Positions 45,259-57,600 of a DNA stretch of 64,000 bases are shown here, in pieces. The notes under the pieces are model-generated. The model saw only the letters and a list, made by a program, of their open reading frames with translations. It had not been told where the DNA came from and searched no databases. Position 1 is the first letter of the stretch. Each line of letters starts with the position of its first letter. The DNA is from Armillaria gallica (lineage: Eukaryota; Basidiomycota; Agaricomycetes; Agaricales; Physalacriaceae). A program made the translations under genes and the position numbers. The stretch covers positions 372,001-436,000 of the forward strand of contig JBANDB010000005.1 in the NCBI GenBank assembly GCA_037576215.1. The letters run 5' to 3'.

Positions 45259-45597
45259 GCGCCATACCGTATACAGTGTACGGCCGTATAGAGGACGGCC
45301 ATCAACTGTCAGAAAAATTGGCCTTGACGGTACGGTGACAGTGACGGCCGTCATCACCGTATATGCACCGACAGTTACCTATAAGAGAAGAAATCAGCAT
45401 CAAATATAACAGAAATGGTCATATTTCATTGTTTTGTATCCACAACGGTCAAAAAAACCCACTAATTTGTCCGTTTTCAGGTACCCATATAGGACCCATA
45501 CAATCCAAAATTGATGGAACCCTCTGACGGTACAGATACGGTACCCATACAACGGCACCCATACAACCATACCATACGGTGACGGTTGGAAGCCCTA
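45259..45597 (-). mobile_element. hAT-like miniature element, main part
   Basis: 339 bp of non-satellite DNA rich in ACGG/CCGT words, ending ...GGAAGCCCTA at 45597, next to satellite CACCGCAT. Its missing 13-bp end (GCACGAAGCCCTA) is at 53381-53393, followed by ATGCGGTG, the complement of CACCGCAT. The rejoined element has ends TAGGGCTTC/GAAGCCCTA and a perfect 8-bp duplication ATGCGGTG, as expected for hAT transposons. It has no transposase. Confidence 0.75.
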
Positions 45598-48500
45598 CAC
45601 CGCATAGACTGCACGGACATCTACAGCCATCTGCAGAGAAAGGAACAATGAATGAGTATTGTTCTGTCACTGGAAACATGAATTGAAGTCACCGCATAAC
45701 CTTCACAGACATCTGCAGCCATCCACAGGGAAAGGAACAATGAATGAGTATTGTTCTGTGAATGGAAACATGAATTGCAGTCACCACATAGACTTCACAG
45801 ACATCTGCAGCCAATCCAGGGAATGGAACAATGAATGAGTATTGTTCTGTCACTGGAAACATGAATTGCAGTCACCGCATAGACTTCACAGACATCTGCA
45901 GCCATCCGCAGAGAAAGGAACAATGAATGAGTATTGTTCTGACTGGAAACATGAATTGCAGTCACCACATAGACTGCACGGACATCTGCAACATGCAGGG
46001 AAAGGAACAATGAATGAGTATTGTTCCTGTCAATGGAAACATGAATTGAAGTGACCGCATAACCTGCACGGACATCTGCAGACATCCGCAGGGAAAGGAA
46101 CAATGAATGAGTATTGTTCTGTCACTGGAAACATGAATTGCAGTCACTGCATAGACTGCATGGACATCTGCAGCCATCCACAGGAAAAGGAACAATGAAT
46201 GAGTATTGTTCTGTTACTGGAAACATGAATTGCAGTCACTGCATAGACTGCACGGACATCTGCAGCCATCCGCAGAGAAAGGAACAATGAATGAGTATTG
46301 TTCTGTCACTGGAAACATGAATTGAAGTCACTGCATAACCTGCACGGACATCTGCAGACATCCGCAGGGAAAGGAACAATGAATGAGTATTGTTCTGTCA
46401 CTGGAAACATGAATTGCAGTCACCGCATAGACTGCACAGACATCTGCAGACATCCGCAGAGAAAGGAACAATGAATGAGTATTGTTCTGTCACTGGAAAC
46501 ATGAATTGAAGTCACCGCATAACCTTCACAGACATCTGCAGCCATCCACAGGGAAAGGAACAATGAATGAGTATTGTTCTGTCACTGGAAACATGAATTG
46601 AGTCACCGCATAGACTGCACAGACATCTGCAGCCATCCACAGGGAAAGGAACAATGAATGAGTATTGTTCTGTCACTGGAAACATGAATTGGAGTCACCA
46701 CATAGACTGCACGGACATCTGCAGCCATCCGCAGAGAAAGGAACAATGAATGAGTATTGTTCTGTCACTGGAAACATGAATTGAAGTCACCGCATAACCT
46801 GCACGGACATCTGCAGACATCCGCAGGGAAAGGAACAATGAATGAGTATTGTTCTGTCACTGGAAACATGAATTGGAGTCACTGCATAGACTGCATGGAC
46901 ATCTGCAGCCATCCACAGGAAAAGGAACAATGAATGAGTATTGTTCTGTTACTGGAAACATGAATTGGAGTCACTGCATAGACTGCACGGACATCTGCAG
47001 CCATCCGCAGGGAAAGGAACAATGAATGAGTATTGTTCTGTCACTGGAAACATGAATTGGAGTCACCGCATAGACTGCACGGACATCTGCAGACATCCGC
47101 AGAGAAAGGAACAATGAATGAGTATTGTTCTGTCACTGGAAACATGAATTGAAGTCACCGCATAGACTGCATGGACATCTGCAGCCATCCACAGGAAAAG
47201 GAACAATGAATGAGTATTGTTCTGTTACTGGAAACATGAATTGGAGTCACTGCATAGACTGCACGGACATCTGCAGCCATCCGCAGGGAAAGGAACAATG
47301 AATGAGTATTGTTCTGTCACTGGAAACATGAATTGAAGTCACCGCATAACCTGCACGGACATCTGCAGACATCCGCAGGGAAAGGAACAATGAATGAGTA
47401 TTGTTCTGTCACTGGAAACATGAATTGGAGTCACCGCATAGACTGCACGGACATCTGCAGACATCCGCAGAGAAAGGAACAATGAATGAGTATTGTTCTG
47501 TCACTGGAAACATGAATTGAAGTCACCGCATAACCTGCACGGACATCTGCAGACATCCGCAGGGAAAGGAACAATGAATGAGTATTGTTCTGTCACTGGA
47601 AACATGAATTGGAGTCACTGCATAGACTGCATGGACATCTGCAGCCATCCACAGGAAAAGGAACAATGAATGAGTATTGTTCTGTTACTGGAAACATGAA
47701 TTGGAGTCACTGCATAGACTGCACGGACATCTGCAGCCATCCGCAGGGAAAGGAACAATGAATGAGTATTGTTCTGTCACTGGAAACATGAATTGGAGTC
47801 ACCGCATAGACTGCACGGACATCTGCAGACATCCGCAGAGAAAGGAACAATGAATGAGTATTGTTCTGTCACTGGAAACATGAATTGAAGTCACCGCATA
47901 ACCTGCACGGACATCTGCAGACATCCGCAGGGAAAGGAACAATGAATGAGTATTGTTCTGTCACTGGAAACATGAATTGGAGTCACTGCATAGACTGCAT
48001 GGACATCTGCAGCCATCCACAGGAAAAGGAACAATGAATGAGTATTGTTCTGTTACTGGAAACATGAATTGGAGTCACTGCATAGACTGCACGGACATCT
48101 GCAGCCATCCGCAGGGAAAGGAACAATGAATGAGTATTGTTCTGTCACTGGAAACATGAATTGAAGTCACCGCATAACCTGCACGGACATCTGCAGACAT
48201 CCGCAGGGAAAGGAACAATGAATGAGTATTGTTCTGTCACTGGAAACATGAATTGGAGTCACCGCATAGACTGCACGGACATCTGCAGACATCCGCAGAG
48301 AAAGGAACAATGAATGAGTATTGTTCTGTCACTGGAAACATGAATTGAAGTCACCGCATAACCTTCACAGACATCTGCAGCCATCCACAGGGAAAGGAAC
48401 AATGAATGAGTATTGTTCTGTCACTGGAAACATGAATTGGAGTCACCGCATAGACTGCACGGACATCTGCAGCCATCCACAGGGAAAGGAACAATGAATG

Positions 48501-51500
48501 AGTATTGTTCTGTCACTGGAAACATGAATTGGAGTCACCGCATAGACTGCACGGACATCTGCAGCCATCCGCAGGGAAAGGAACAATGAATGAGTATTGT
48601 TCTGTCACTGGAAACATGAATTGGAGTCACCGCATAGACTGCACGGACATCTGCAGACATCCGCAGAGAAAGGAACAATGAATGAGTATTGTTCTGTCAC
48701 TGGAAACATGAATTGAAGTCACCGCATAACCTGCACGGACATCTGCAGACATCCGCAGGGAAAGGAACAATGAATGAGTATTGTTCTGTCACTGGAAACA
48801 TGAATTGGAGTCACTGCATAGACTGCATGGACATCTGCAGCCATCCACAGGAAAAGGAACAATGAATGAGTATTGTTCTGTTACTGGAAACATGAATTGG
48901 AGTCACTGCATAGACTGCACGGACATCTGCAGCCATCCGCAGGGAAAGGAACAATGAATGAGTATTGTTCTGTCACTGGAAACATGAATTGAAGTCACCG
49001 CATAACCTGCACGGACATCTGCAGACATCCGCAGGGAAAGGAACAATGAATGAGTATTGTTCTGTCACTGGAAACATGAATTGGAGTCACCGCATAGACT
49101 GCACGGACATCTGCAGACATCCGCAGAGAAAGGAACAATGAATGAGTATTGTTCTGTCACTGGAAACATGAATTGAAGTCACCGCATAACCTGCACGGAC
49201 ATCTGCAGACATCCGCAGGGAAAGGAACAATGAATGAGTATTGTTCTGTCACTGGAAACATGAATTGGAGTCACCGCATAGACTGCACGGACATCTGCAG
49301 CCATCCACAGGGAAAGGAACAATGAATGAGTATTGTTCCCTGAATGGAAACATGAATTGGAGTCACTGCATAGACTGCATGGACATCTGCAGCCATCCAC
49401 AGGGAAAGGAACAATGAATGAGTATTGTTCTGTTACTGGAAACATGAATTGGAGTCACTGCATAGACTGCATGGACATCTGCAGCCATCCACAGGAAAAG
49501 GAACAATGAATGAGTATTGTTCTGTTACTGGAAACATGAATTGGAGTCACTGCATAGACTGCACGGACATCTGCAGCCATCCGCAGGGAAAGGAACAATG
49601 AATGAGTATTGTTCTGTCACTGGAAACATGAATTGGAGTCACCGCATAGACTGCACGGACATCTGCAGCCATCCACAGGGAAAGGAACAATGAATGAGTA
49701 TTGTTCCCTGAATGGAAACATGAATTGGAGTCACTGCATAGACTGCATGGACATCTGCAGCCATCCACAGGGAAAGGAACAATGAATGAGTATTGTTCTG
49801 TTACTGGAAACATGAATTGGAGTCACTGCATAGACTGCATGGACATCTGCAGCCATCCACAGGAAAAGGAACAATGAATGAGTATTGTTCTGTCACTGGA
49901 AACATGAATTGGAGTCACCGCATAGACTGCACGGACATCTGTAGCCAACTGCAGGGCAAGGAACACTAAATGAGCATTGTTCCCTGACTGGTAACATGAA
50001 TTGAAGTAACCACATAGACTCCATGGACATCTGTAGCCAACTGCAGGGCAAGGAACACTGAATGAGTATTGTTCCCTGAATGGAAACATGAATTGAAGTC
50101 ACCGCATAGCCTTCACAGACATCTGCAGCCATCCGCAGAGAAAGGAACAATGAATGAGTATTGTTCTGTCACTGGAAACATGAATTGGAGGCACCGCATA
50201 GACTGCACGGACATCTGCATCCATCCGCAGGGAAAGGAACAATGAATGAGTATTGTTCTGTCACTGGAAACATGAATTGGAGTCACTGCATAGCCTTCAC
50301 AGACATCTGCAGCCATCCGCAGAGAAAGGAACAATGAATGAGCATTGTTCCCTGACTGGTAACATGAATTGAAGTAACCATATAGACTCCACGGACATCT
50401 GCATCCATCCGCAGAGAAAGGAACAATGAATGAGTATTGTTCTGTCACTGGAAACATGAATTGGAGTCACCGCATAGCCTTCACAGACATCTGCAGCCAT
50501 CCGCAGGGAAAGAAACAATGAATGAGTATTGTTCTGTCACTGGAAACATGAATTGGAGTCACCGCATAGACTGCACGGACATCTGCATCCATCCGCAGAG
50601 AAAGGAACAATGAATGAGTATTGTTCTGTCACTGGAAACATGAATTGAAGTCACCGCATAACCTGCACGGACATCTGCAGACATCCGCAGAGAAAGGAAC
50701 AATGAATGAGTATTGTTCTGTCACTGGAAACATGAATTGAAGTCACCGCATAACCTGCACGGACATCTGCATCCATCCGCAGGGAAAGGAACAATGAATG
50801 AGCATTGTTCCCTGACTGGTAACATGAATTGAAGTAACCACATAGACTCCACGGACATCTGTAGCCAACTGCAGGGCAAGGAACACTGAATGAGTATTGT
50901 TCCCTGAATGGAAACATGAATTGAAGTCACCGCATAGACTGCACGGACATCTGCATCCATCCGCAGAGAAAGGAACAATGAATGAGTATTGTTCTGTCAC
51001 TGGAAACATGAATTGGAGTCACCGCATAGCCTTCACAGACATCTGCAGCCATCCGCAGGGAAAGAAACAATGCATGAGTATTGTTCTGTCACTGGAAACA
51101 TGAATTGGAGTGACTGCATAGACTGCGCGGACATCTGTAACCAACTGCAGGGCAAGGAACACTGAATAAGTCTTGTTCCCTGAATGGAAACATGAATTGC
51201 AGTCACCGCATAGCCTTCACAGACATCTGCAGCCATCCGCAGAGAAAGGAACAATGAATGAGTATTGTTCCCTGAATGGAAACATAAATTGAAGTCACTG
51301 CATAACCTTCACAGACATCTGCAGCCATCCGCAGGGAAAGAAACAATGAATGAGTATTGTTCTGTCACTGGAAACATGAATTGGAGTCACCGCATAGACT
51401 GCACGGACATCTGCAGCCATCCACAGGGAAAGGAACAATGAATGAGTATTGTTCTGTCACTGGAAACATGAATTGGAGTCACCGCATAGCCTTCACAGAC

Positions 51501-51669
51501 ATCTGCAGCCATCTGCAGAGAAAGGAACAATGAATGAGTGTTGTTCCCTGAATGGAAACTTGACTTGCAGTCACCGCATAGACTGCACGGACATCTGCAG
51601 CCATCCGCAGGGAAAGGAACAATGAATGAGTATTGTTCCCTGACTGGAAACATGAATTGCAGTCACCGC
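45598..51669 (-). repeat. Main 92-bp satellite array, about 66 units, inverted relative to neighbours
   Basis: Tandem 92-bp units with ACATGAATTG, AGTCACCGCATAGACTGC, GGACATCTGCAG and GGAACAATGAATGAGTATTG. Unit variants recur in order, so between about 46770 and 49150 a four-unit (368 bp) higher-order block is visible: a unit with CATAACC, one with CATGG plus CCACAGGAAAAG and TTACTGG, one with CACTGC plus CCGCAGGG, and one with ACATCCGCAGAG. The edges (45600-46500, 49900-51669) are more mixed. Because 92 is not a multiple of 3, open frames run through several units in all three frames of one strand; I do not call them genes. Confidence 0.95.
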
Positions 51670-53380
51670 TGTCATGCCCGCAGCATGTCTAAGGGTGTAA
51701 TTTTGCAAAATGTCATACCTTACACTTTAGCAATGCGGAGGCATCGCGAGCAGGCTGACAGTGCAAGTGGCACGTGAAGAAGCAAGGTCACCGAGGTAGA
51801 GAGCTCTATAACAGAAAAAGAAGCAACGGGATTAAAACATAAGGACTTCATCGTTGCACTGTATCCTACGGGCATGCACGGCAACAAGGCCGAAGGGCCA
51901 GCTAGATTGCCAAACCACCAGTTTGCAATAGAGGACTCAGCTGGAGTGGGATGCGCTTGTACACGGGCGGAGGCTAATTTAGATAATGACGTGTCTGTAA
52001 TCTATGATGTGTGGTCCCTGGAGATCCAGAGAAACGATATCATGCACGGGGTAATCAAGAGAACCCCGGGCATGGCCTAGAAACAGGCTTCTGCTGATGG
52101 AAGTAGGGAGTGGACTGGAAAGCCGAGGCATTTCTTGGTTACTGAGTCTAGAACATGGCACTGTCACCTTCATAGCAGACCCAAAAGCCGAATACGAAGT
52201 GTGATCAGTGATTGAGGATTAAGCAACTATTGAGTGCACGCGTGCGAGCTACTCTGCTGCTAGGGCAAGCGACGTAGACATCGCTTAACCCTTTGAGGAT
52301 ACTATAAAGAGGAAAAGGTGGCGTGCTGCCTAGAGCGTGGGGCTAACTCAGATAAGGGATACCCGGCCAAAAAAGAAGTAAATTACTAAAAATCCATTTG
52401 TAACAATCAATCTTCCATAGTATAAGTAGAGTAGATTTTCACATAGTAAAAGCAAGATACCTACCCCCCACGTACAGTAATAAAGTTTCAGTTTGGATCT
52501 GGACTTGTTGCGGCGCATAAGAGTTAGTAGCTTCGAGTCTCGGCTAGAGCGCAAGTTTAGCGAGCTCACAGAGAAATAGAACCAGAGAAACATTTTGGAT
52601 AAAAACTTCGGTTTACTTGAGACAAGAAAGAGATTTGGGGCAGTGATGCTGTGCCCATCTTGAGAGTTAGCTGAGATAAATCTGAGAGAAAAGCTCTGTT
52701 CCTTTTCTGGTTCAGTGTAAAAAGAGAATTTGTGTTGTGTTGGCCTCTGTGTAGGTCTAGGAGTAGTTGCAAGGGAATCAGCCAGCTTGAGCTGTTCTAG
52801 CAGTTGCACAAAGTGTGACAGGTGTGCACAGTTGGACCTCGCGGCACTGTTGTTAGGGTGAGCGCACTGTGTGTGTGAGGACTTGCGGGGACGGTTCTGA
52901 AAGTAATTAAGACTTGAGTGGGAGTGCCGAGGGCCTCCATCGTGATGAGTTTGGAAGTCAGGTTTAGCCACTAAGAAAGAGGCGGTGTTGCGCGTAGATT
53001 AGATCTAGCAGCGAGTCGTACTTAGCGAGCTCACTGACCAAACTCAGTCAACTTGCAGATCTGTGTATCCGTGTGTTCCGGCTATTGAAATATATTTTGC
53101 CTCGAGGGTTGCGTGGTTCACCATGCTCTCTTGTAAAAAGCTCTGAAGAGCTAGAGAATTTGAGACTAGCTTGAAAATACTATGTTGTTGCGCGTATCGT
53201 TCTAGCAAGCTCATTGAGAGAAATTGGGATACTGTCGGCGCACAAGTAGAATTAAAATCCTTGCTCCCCTCCACACTTAAGGAGATTGTGTGTGTGTGTT
53301 TAGTGGGGTTGAGTTGGGTTTGGTGTGTGTTCATGCTAGGCCATGCTCAGTTTCACAGGTGCCCGTCACCAGCCTCGTCA
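51670..53380 (-). mobile_element. LTR-A2
   Basis: 1711 bp, reading TGTCATGCCCGC...CAGCCTCGTCA on the plus strand; inverted partner of LTR-A1 with the same length and only scattered differences. Left flank CCGC (51666-51669) is satellite; right flank GCAC (53381-53384) begins the 13-bp hAT-like remnant. With LTR-A1 it forms a 1.7-kb inverted repeat around a 6.4-kb segment. Confidence 0.85.
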
Positions 53381-53393
53381 GCACGAAGCCCTA
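53381..53393 (-). mobile_element. Terminal remnant of the hAT-like element
   Basis: GCACGAAGCCCTA between LTR-A2 and satellite. It carries the inverted terminus GAAGCCCTA of the element at 45259-45597. Confidence 0.7.
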
Positions 53394-54122
53394 ATGCGGT
53401 GACTTCAATTCATGTTACCAGTCAGGGAACAATACTCATTCATTGTTCCTTTCTCTGTGGATGGCTGCAGATGTCCATGCAGTCTATGCGGTGACTGCAA
53501 TTCATGTTTCCATTCAGGAAACAATACTCATTCATTGTTCCTTTCTTTGCGGATGGCTGCAGATGTCCATGCAGTCTATGTGGTGACTGCAATTCATGTT
53601 TCCAGTGACAGAACAAGACTCATTCATTTTTCCTTTCCCTACAGATGGCTGTACATCCCCATGAAGGCTATGTGGTGACTGCAATTCATGTTTCCAGTCA
53701 GGGAACAATACTCATTCATTGCTCCTTTCTCTGCGGATGGCTGCAGATGTCCGTGCAGTCTATGTGGTGACTTCAATTCATGTTTCCAGTCAAGGCACAT
53801 TACTCATTCATTGTTCCTTGCCCTGCAGTTGGCTACAGATGTCCATGGAGTCTATGTGGTGACTTCAATTCATGTTTCCAGTCAGGGAACAATACTCATT
53901 CATTGTTCCTTTCTTTGCGGATGGCTGCAGATGTCTGTGAAGGCTATGCGGTGAGTGCAATTCATGTTTCCAGTCAGGGAACAATACTCATTCATTGTTC
54001 CTTTCTCTGCAGATGGATGCAGACGTCCATGCAGTCTATGCAGTGACTTCAATTCATGTTTCCAGTCAGGGAACAATACTCATTCATTGCTTCTTTCCCT
54101 GCGGATGGCTGCAGATGTCTGT
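53394..54122 (+). repeat. 92-bp satellite, plus orientation, about eight units
   Basis: Starts ATGCGGTGACTTCAATTCATG and ends in GATGGCTGCAGATGTCTGT where LTR-B3 begins. Confidence 0.95.
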
Positions 54123-54328
54123 TGATGAGCCTCCAGGCTCTGTACGCTCAGAATTCATGGATTTAGCCATCCATCACCCAATACCTTTGAAACAAAGCCA
54201 TTATAATCCTCACACACTCCATAATACTACCAACACTCGATAAATACCACGGATTTTTGCAGTATAAGCCACAAACATTCAGATACAATCCTAAAACCAT
54301 AACATCTACTCCTCACACACTCCGTTAT
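54123..54328 (+). mobile_element. LTR-B3, first part
   Basis: TGATGAGCCTCCAGGCTCTG onwards matches LTR-B1 from 19608 to about 19814. RT-5 follows directly after CCGTTAT. It had inserted into satellite before RT-5 arrived. Confidence 0.9.
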
Positions 54329-54683
54329 TGTTATGACCGGACCCAGGAATAACAGACTAGGCGTCTAACGTGAGTTGCCTCTGACTTTGGGCAATGTGAT
54401 AGAACCGTGACGTCTGATACAGCGGAGCAGCAAGCGCAGTATACTCTCGGCAAGCGATAAGGAGTGAAGTCCGGGGTGTATTAAACTTAGCTCAAAGCTG
54501 GGGTACATGCGAATAGCTGTGCTACTTATATACGATAGGTGGAAACTATATTTAGTCCAATGGGTGGTGGCTTCGATAGAAGTTCTGGGATGATGGGTGA
54601 GAATGTTGGGGATGGTCTGTGTGGTGCCGAGGTGCTGAGGTGCTGAGATAAGATAAGATAGGAAAAATGGAAAAATCGTAACA
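54329..54683 (-). mobile_element. 3' LTR of RT-5
   Basis: 355 bp, TGTTATGACCGG...ATCGTAACA. It carries the extra GAGGTGCT copy. The pol stop codon TGA (54684-54686) directly abuts it, so the purine tract (ACGAGGGGGTGA) is within the end of pol. Confidence 0.95.
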
Positions 54684-57600
54684 TCACCCCCTCGTTAAGG
54701 CAGGTGTCCCGACTGCCCGTATGGCGTCCCCGCGTCTCTCAAAGTCCGCTATCGTGTCCTGCGCATGTTCCATATCCTCTACGCGCACCCACGAATTGTG
54801 TTCCCATGTCCATCCTTTCCATTTCACGAAGTAGTCTGTTGTTGTCCTAGATTTTTGCCCTCGCCTCCCATGGATCTGTCGTGGTTTCGTGTCAAGGACT
54901 TCCTCAACCTCGTACTCTTCTTCGTCTTCGACAAGGTCGGGGGGTGGTGGCGGTGGCAATTCCTGGTTAGGGAATGCCGGCGGTGTGTATGGCATGAGCA
55001 ACTTCTCATTGAAGCGTGGATGGATCTTCCAGTGGGGAGGCAGCTTAAGCTTGTACGCACTGGCTCCCACCTTGTCGATGATCAAAAAGGGTCCCACTCA
55101 TTTGTCATCCAGTTTTTTCTTCGGCCATGGTAGGTGAAGGTTCGTTGCGTCTAGCCATACCCAGTCCCCGACTTGGTATGGGTGTGAAGGGCGTTTCTTT
55201 TTGTCGTATTGTGCCTTCATCCTTTCTGTGGCTGTCTTGAGTGCCTTTTCCGTCTCGGTATGAATGGTCGTCATTGTTTTGACGAAGTCGTGAGCGGCGG
55301 GGTTTGAGGGCTGGATAGGTCGTGAGGAGTCCAAGAGGATTCAGGGGTTGCGCCCGTAGAGTACCATGAACGGACTTTTACCCGTTGCACTATGGACCTG
55401 ATTATTGTGGGTGAATTCTGCCAGGGGAGCCAGTCGCTCCAGTCCGTTTGCTGGTGGTTGACAAAGATTCGAAGATACTTCTCCACTTCTTGGTTGACAC
55501 GTTCGGTCTGTCCGTCGGTCTGCGGGTGAAACGCCGTCAATGTGTTTTGGGTAATGTCGAGCATCTGATAGAGCTCTTTCATGAACTTTGATACGAATTG
55601 AGGTCCCTGATCAGAGATGATCACCTGGGGCATGCCATGGCATGCGTAGACATGATCTCGAAGGATTTGCACCCAACCCTCTGCCGACAGTTCCACGTTA
55701 CAGGCTACTGGAATGATAGCTTTAGAGAATCAGTCCACGATCATCAGGATCGCGTCGTGCCCGTTCGAGTCAGGGAGGCTGGTGACCATATCCACTGAAA
55801 TATGTGTCCAGGGCCCTGTTGGTATTTCATTCAGGTATAGTGGCACTTGTTTGGTGGTGGTACTAGACTTGGTTCTTTGGCAGGTTTCACATCCCTTGAC
55901 GTAGGCTTCAACATCCTTCTTCATCTTGGGCCACCAATAGTCTCGCAGCACGAGTTCCTTGGTCTTCTTGATCCCTGGGTGTCCAGCAGTAATGTGGTTG
56001 TGGTATTGGGAGATGATTTCGCCCCGCAGGATCTTCTTCCAGGGTACGTAGATCCTCCCGTCGTAGTGAAGGAGGCCACGTTGACAGCTAATGCCTCGTT
56101 CGTGGTGGAGAGATGTGGCGATGCCTTCGTCCCACAGCTCCTCCTGTCGGGTCACCTCCTCGATACGCTGGTGAAGTTCGTTGGTGGTGGGCATGACTAG
56201 CGCGTGGAAGTGGTGTTCCTGTAGGATGGTGATGTCACCGTTGTCGTCGTGACCTTGGTCGTGGTCTTGTCGATGGGAAAGCAAGTCGGCCTTCACGTTC
56301 TGGGCGCCGGGTTTGTGGTGGAGCGTGAAATGATATTCAGCGAGCTCCGTTACCCAACGGGCCTGGCGTCAGTTCAGCTTTTGCGGGAGCTGGAAGTATT
56401 GGAGGTTTTGGTGATCTGTCCAGATTTCTACGTTTTCCTTGGTGCCCATTAGGTAATGGCACCATTCCGAAAGTGCGAGCATAATTGCCAGGAGCTCCTT
56501 GTCATAGATTTCATAGTTCTGTTTGGTAGCGCTGAGTGACTTAGACATGAACGCTACCGGCCTCCATGTGTCTCCCTGTTTCTGGCTGAGCACGGCCCCT
56601 ACGGCCCCTTCGCTGGCATCCGCTTCTACTCGAAAGGGGTTGTCATTGGTGGGGATGGCAAGGACCACATCCTCCGCCATGTGCCGCTTCAACCCCCGAA
56701 AGGCCTCCTCTTGCGCCCCTGCCCATCTCCATTCCGCATTGCCCATCAACTGAGTCAGAGGTCTTACAACTTTTGAGTACATCTTGATGAATTTGCGATA
56801 GAAGTTCATGAAGCCCAAAAATGATTGCAGCTCTTTCTTGCATCGGGGCATTGGCCATTCTGCGATGCCGGCGATCTTGATGGGGTCCATGCATATGGAG
56901 TTTTCGCTGATGATGACTCCGAGGTATTCGGTCTCGAGTACCTCGAACTTGCATTTCTCCGCCTTGAGGAATAGCTTGTTCTTGCGAAGGCGTTAGAGAA
57001 CGCACTTCACGATCTGTCAGTGTTCGTTTAGATCCTTTGAGAAGATCAGGATGTCGTCGAGGTAGATTGTGACCTTCCCCTCTCTGACGAGGTCATGGAA
57101 AATGTCGTTCATCATCCATTGGAACGTGGCGGGTGAATTGGTGAGCCCGAAGAACATGACGGTGGGTTCGTACAACCCTCGGTTTGTGCAGAAGGTGGCT
57201 TTCTCCTCGTCTCCATCCCAGATTCAGATGTTATTGTATCCCCAATGAACGTCGAGCTTCGTGAAGTATTTGGCGCCACAAAGCTTGTCAATGAGCTCCG
57301 AAATGAGTGGCAATGGGTAGCGATTCTTGATGGTCATCTCGTTGAGCTTTTGGTAGTCTTGTACGGGTCGTAGTGTGCCATCCTTTTTCTTGATGAAGAA
57401 GAAAGGGGAGGCGAACGGGGACTTGGAGGGGCGGATGCGTCCAGACTCCAGGTTTTCGTCGAGGAACTTGTCGAGTTGCTCCTGTTCGTTTCGGTTCAAG
57501 GGGTACACCTTGCAGTCCAAGGTGGACTTCGCGTTGGGGACGAGTTCTATGGCATGGTCCCACAGCTTTCGTTCGGGGAGTTCATCAAAGTTCTCCTTGG

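Noticed and set aside
45598..51669. Regular repeats that could suggest a CRISPR array or a repeat-protein gene
   Set aside because: Units are contiguous 92-bp copies with no unique spacers, and the DNA is eukaryotic. Open frames exist only because the unit lacks stops, and they shift frame with every unit.
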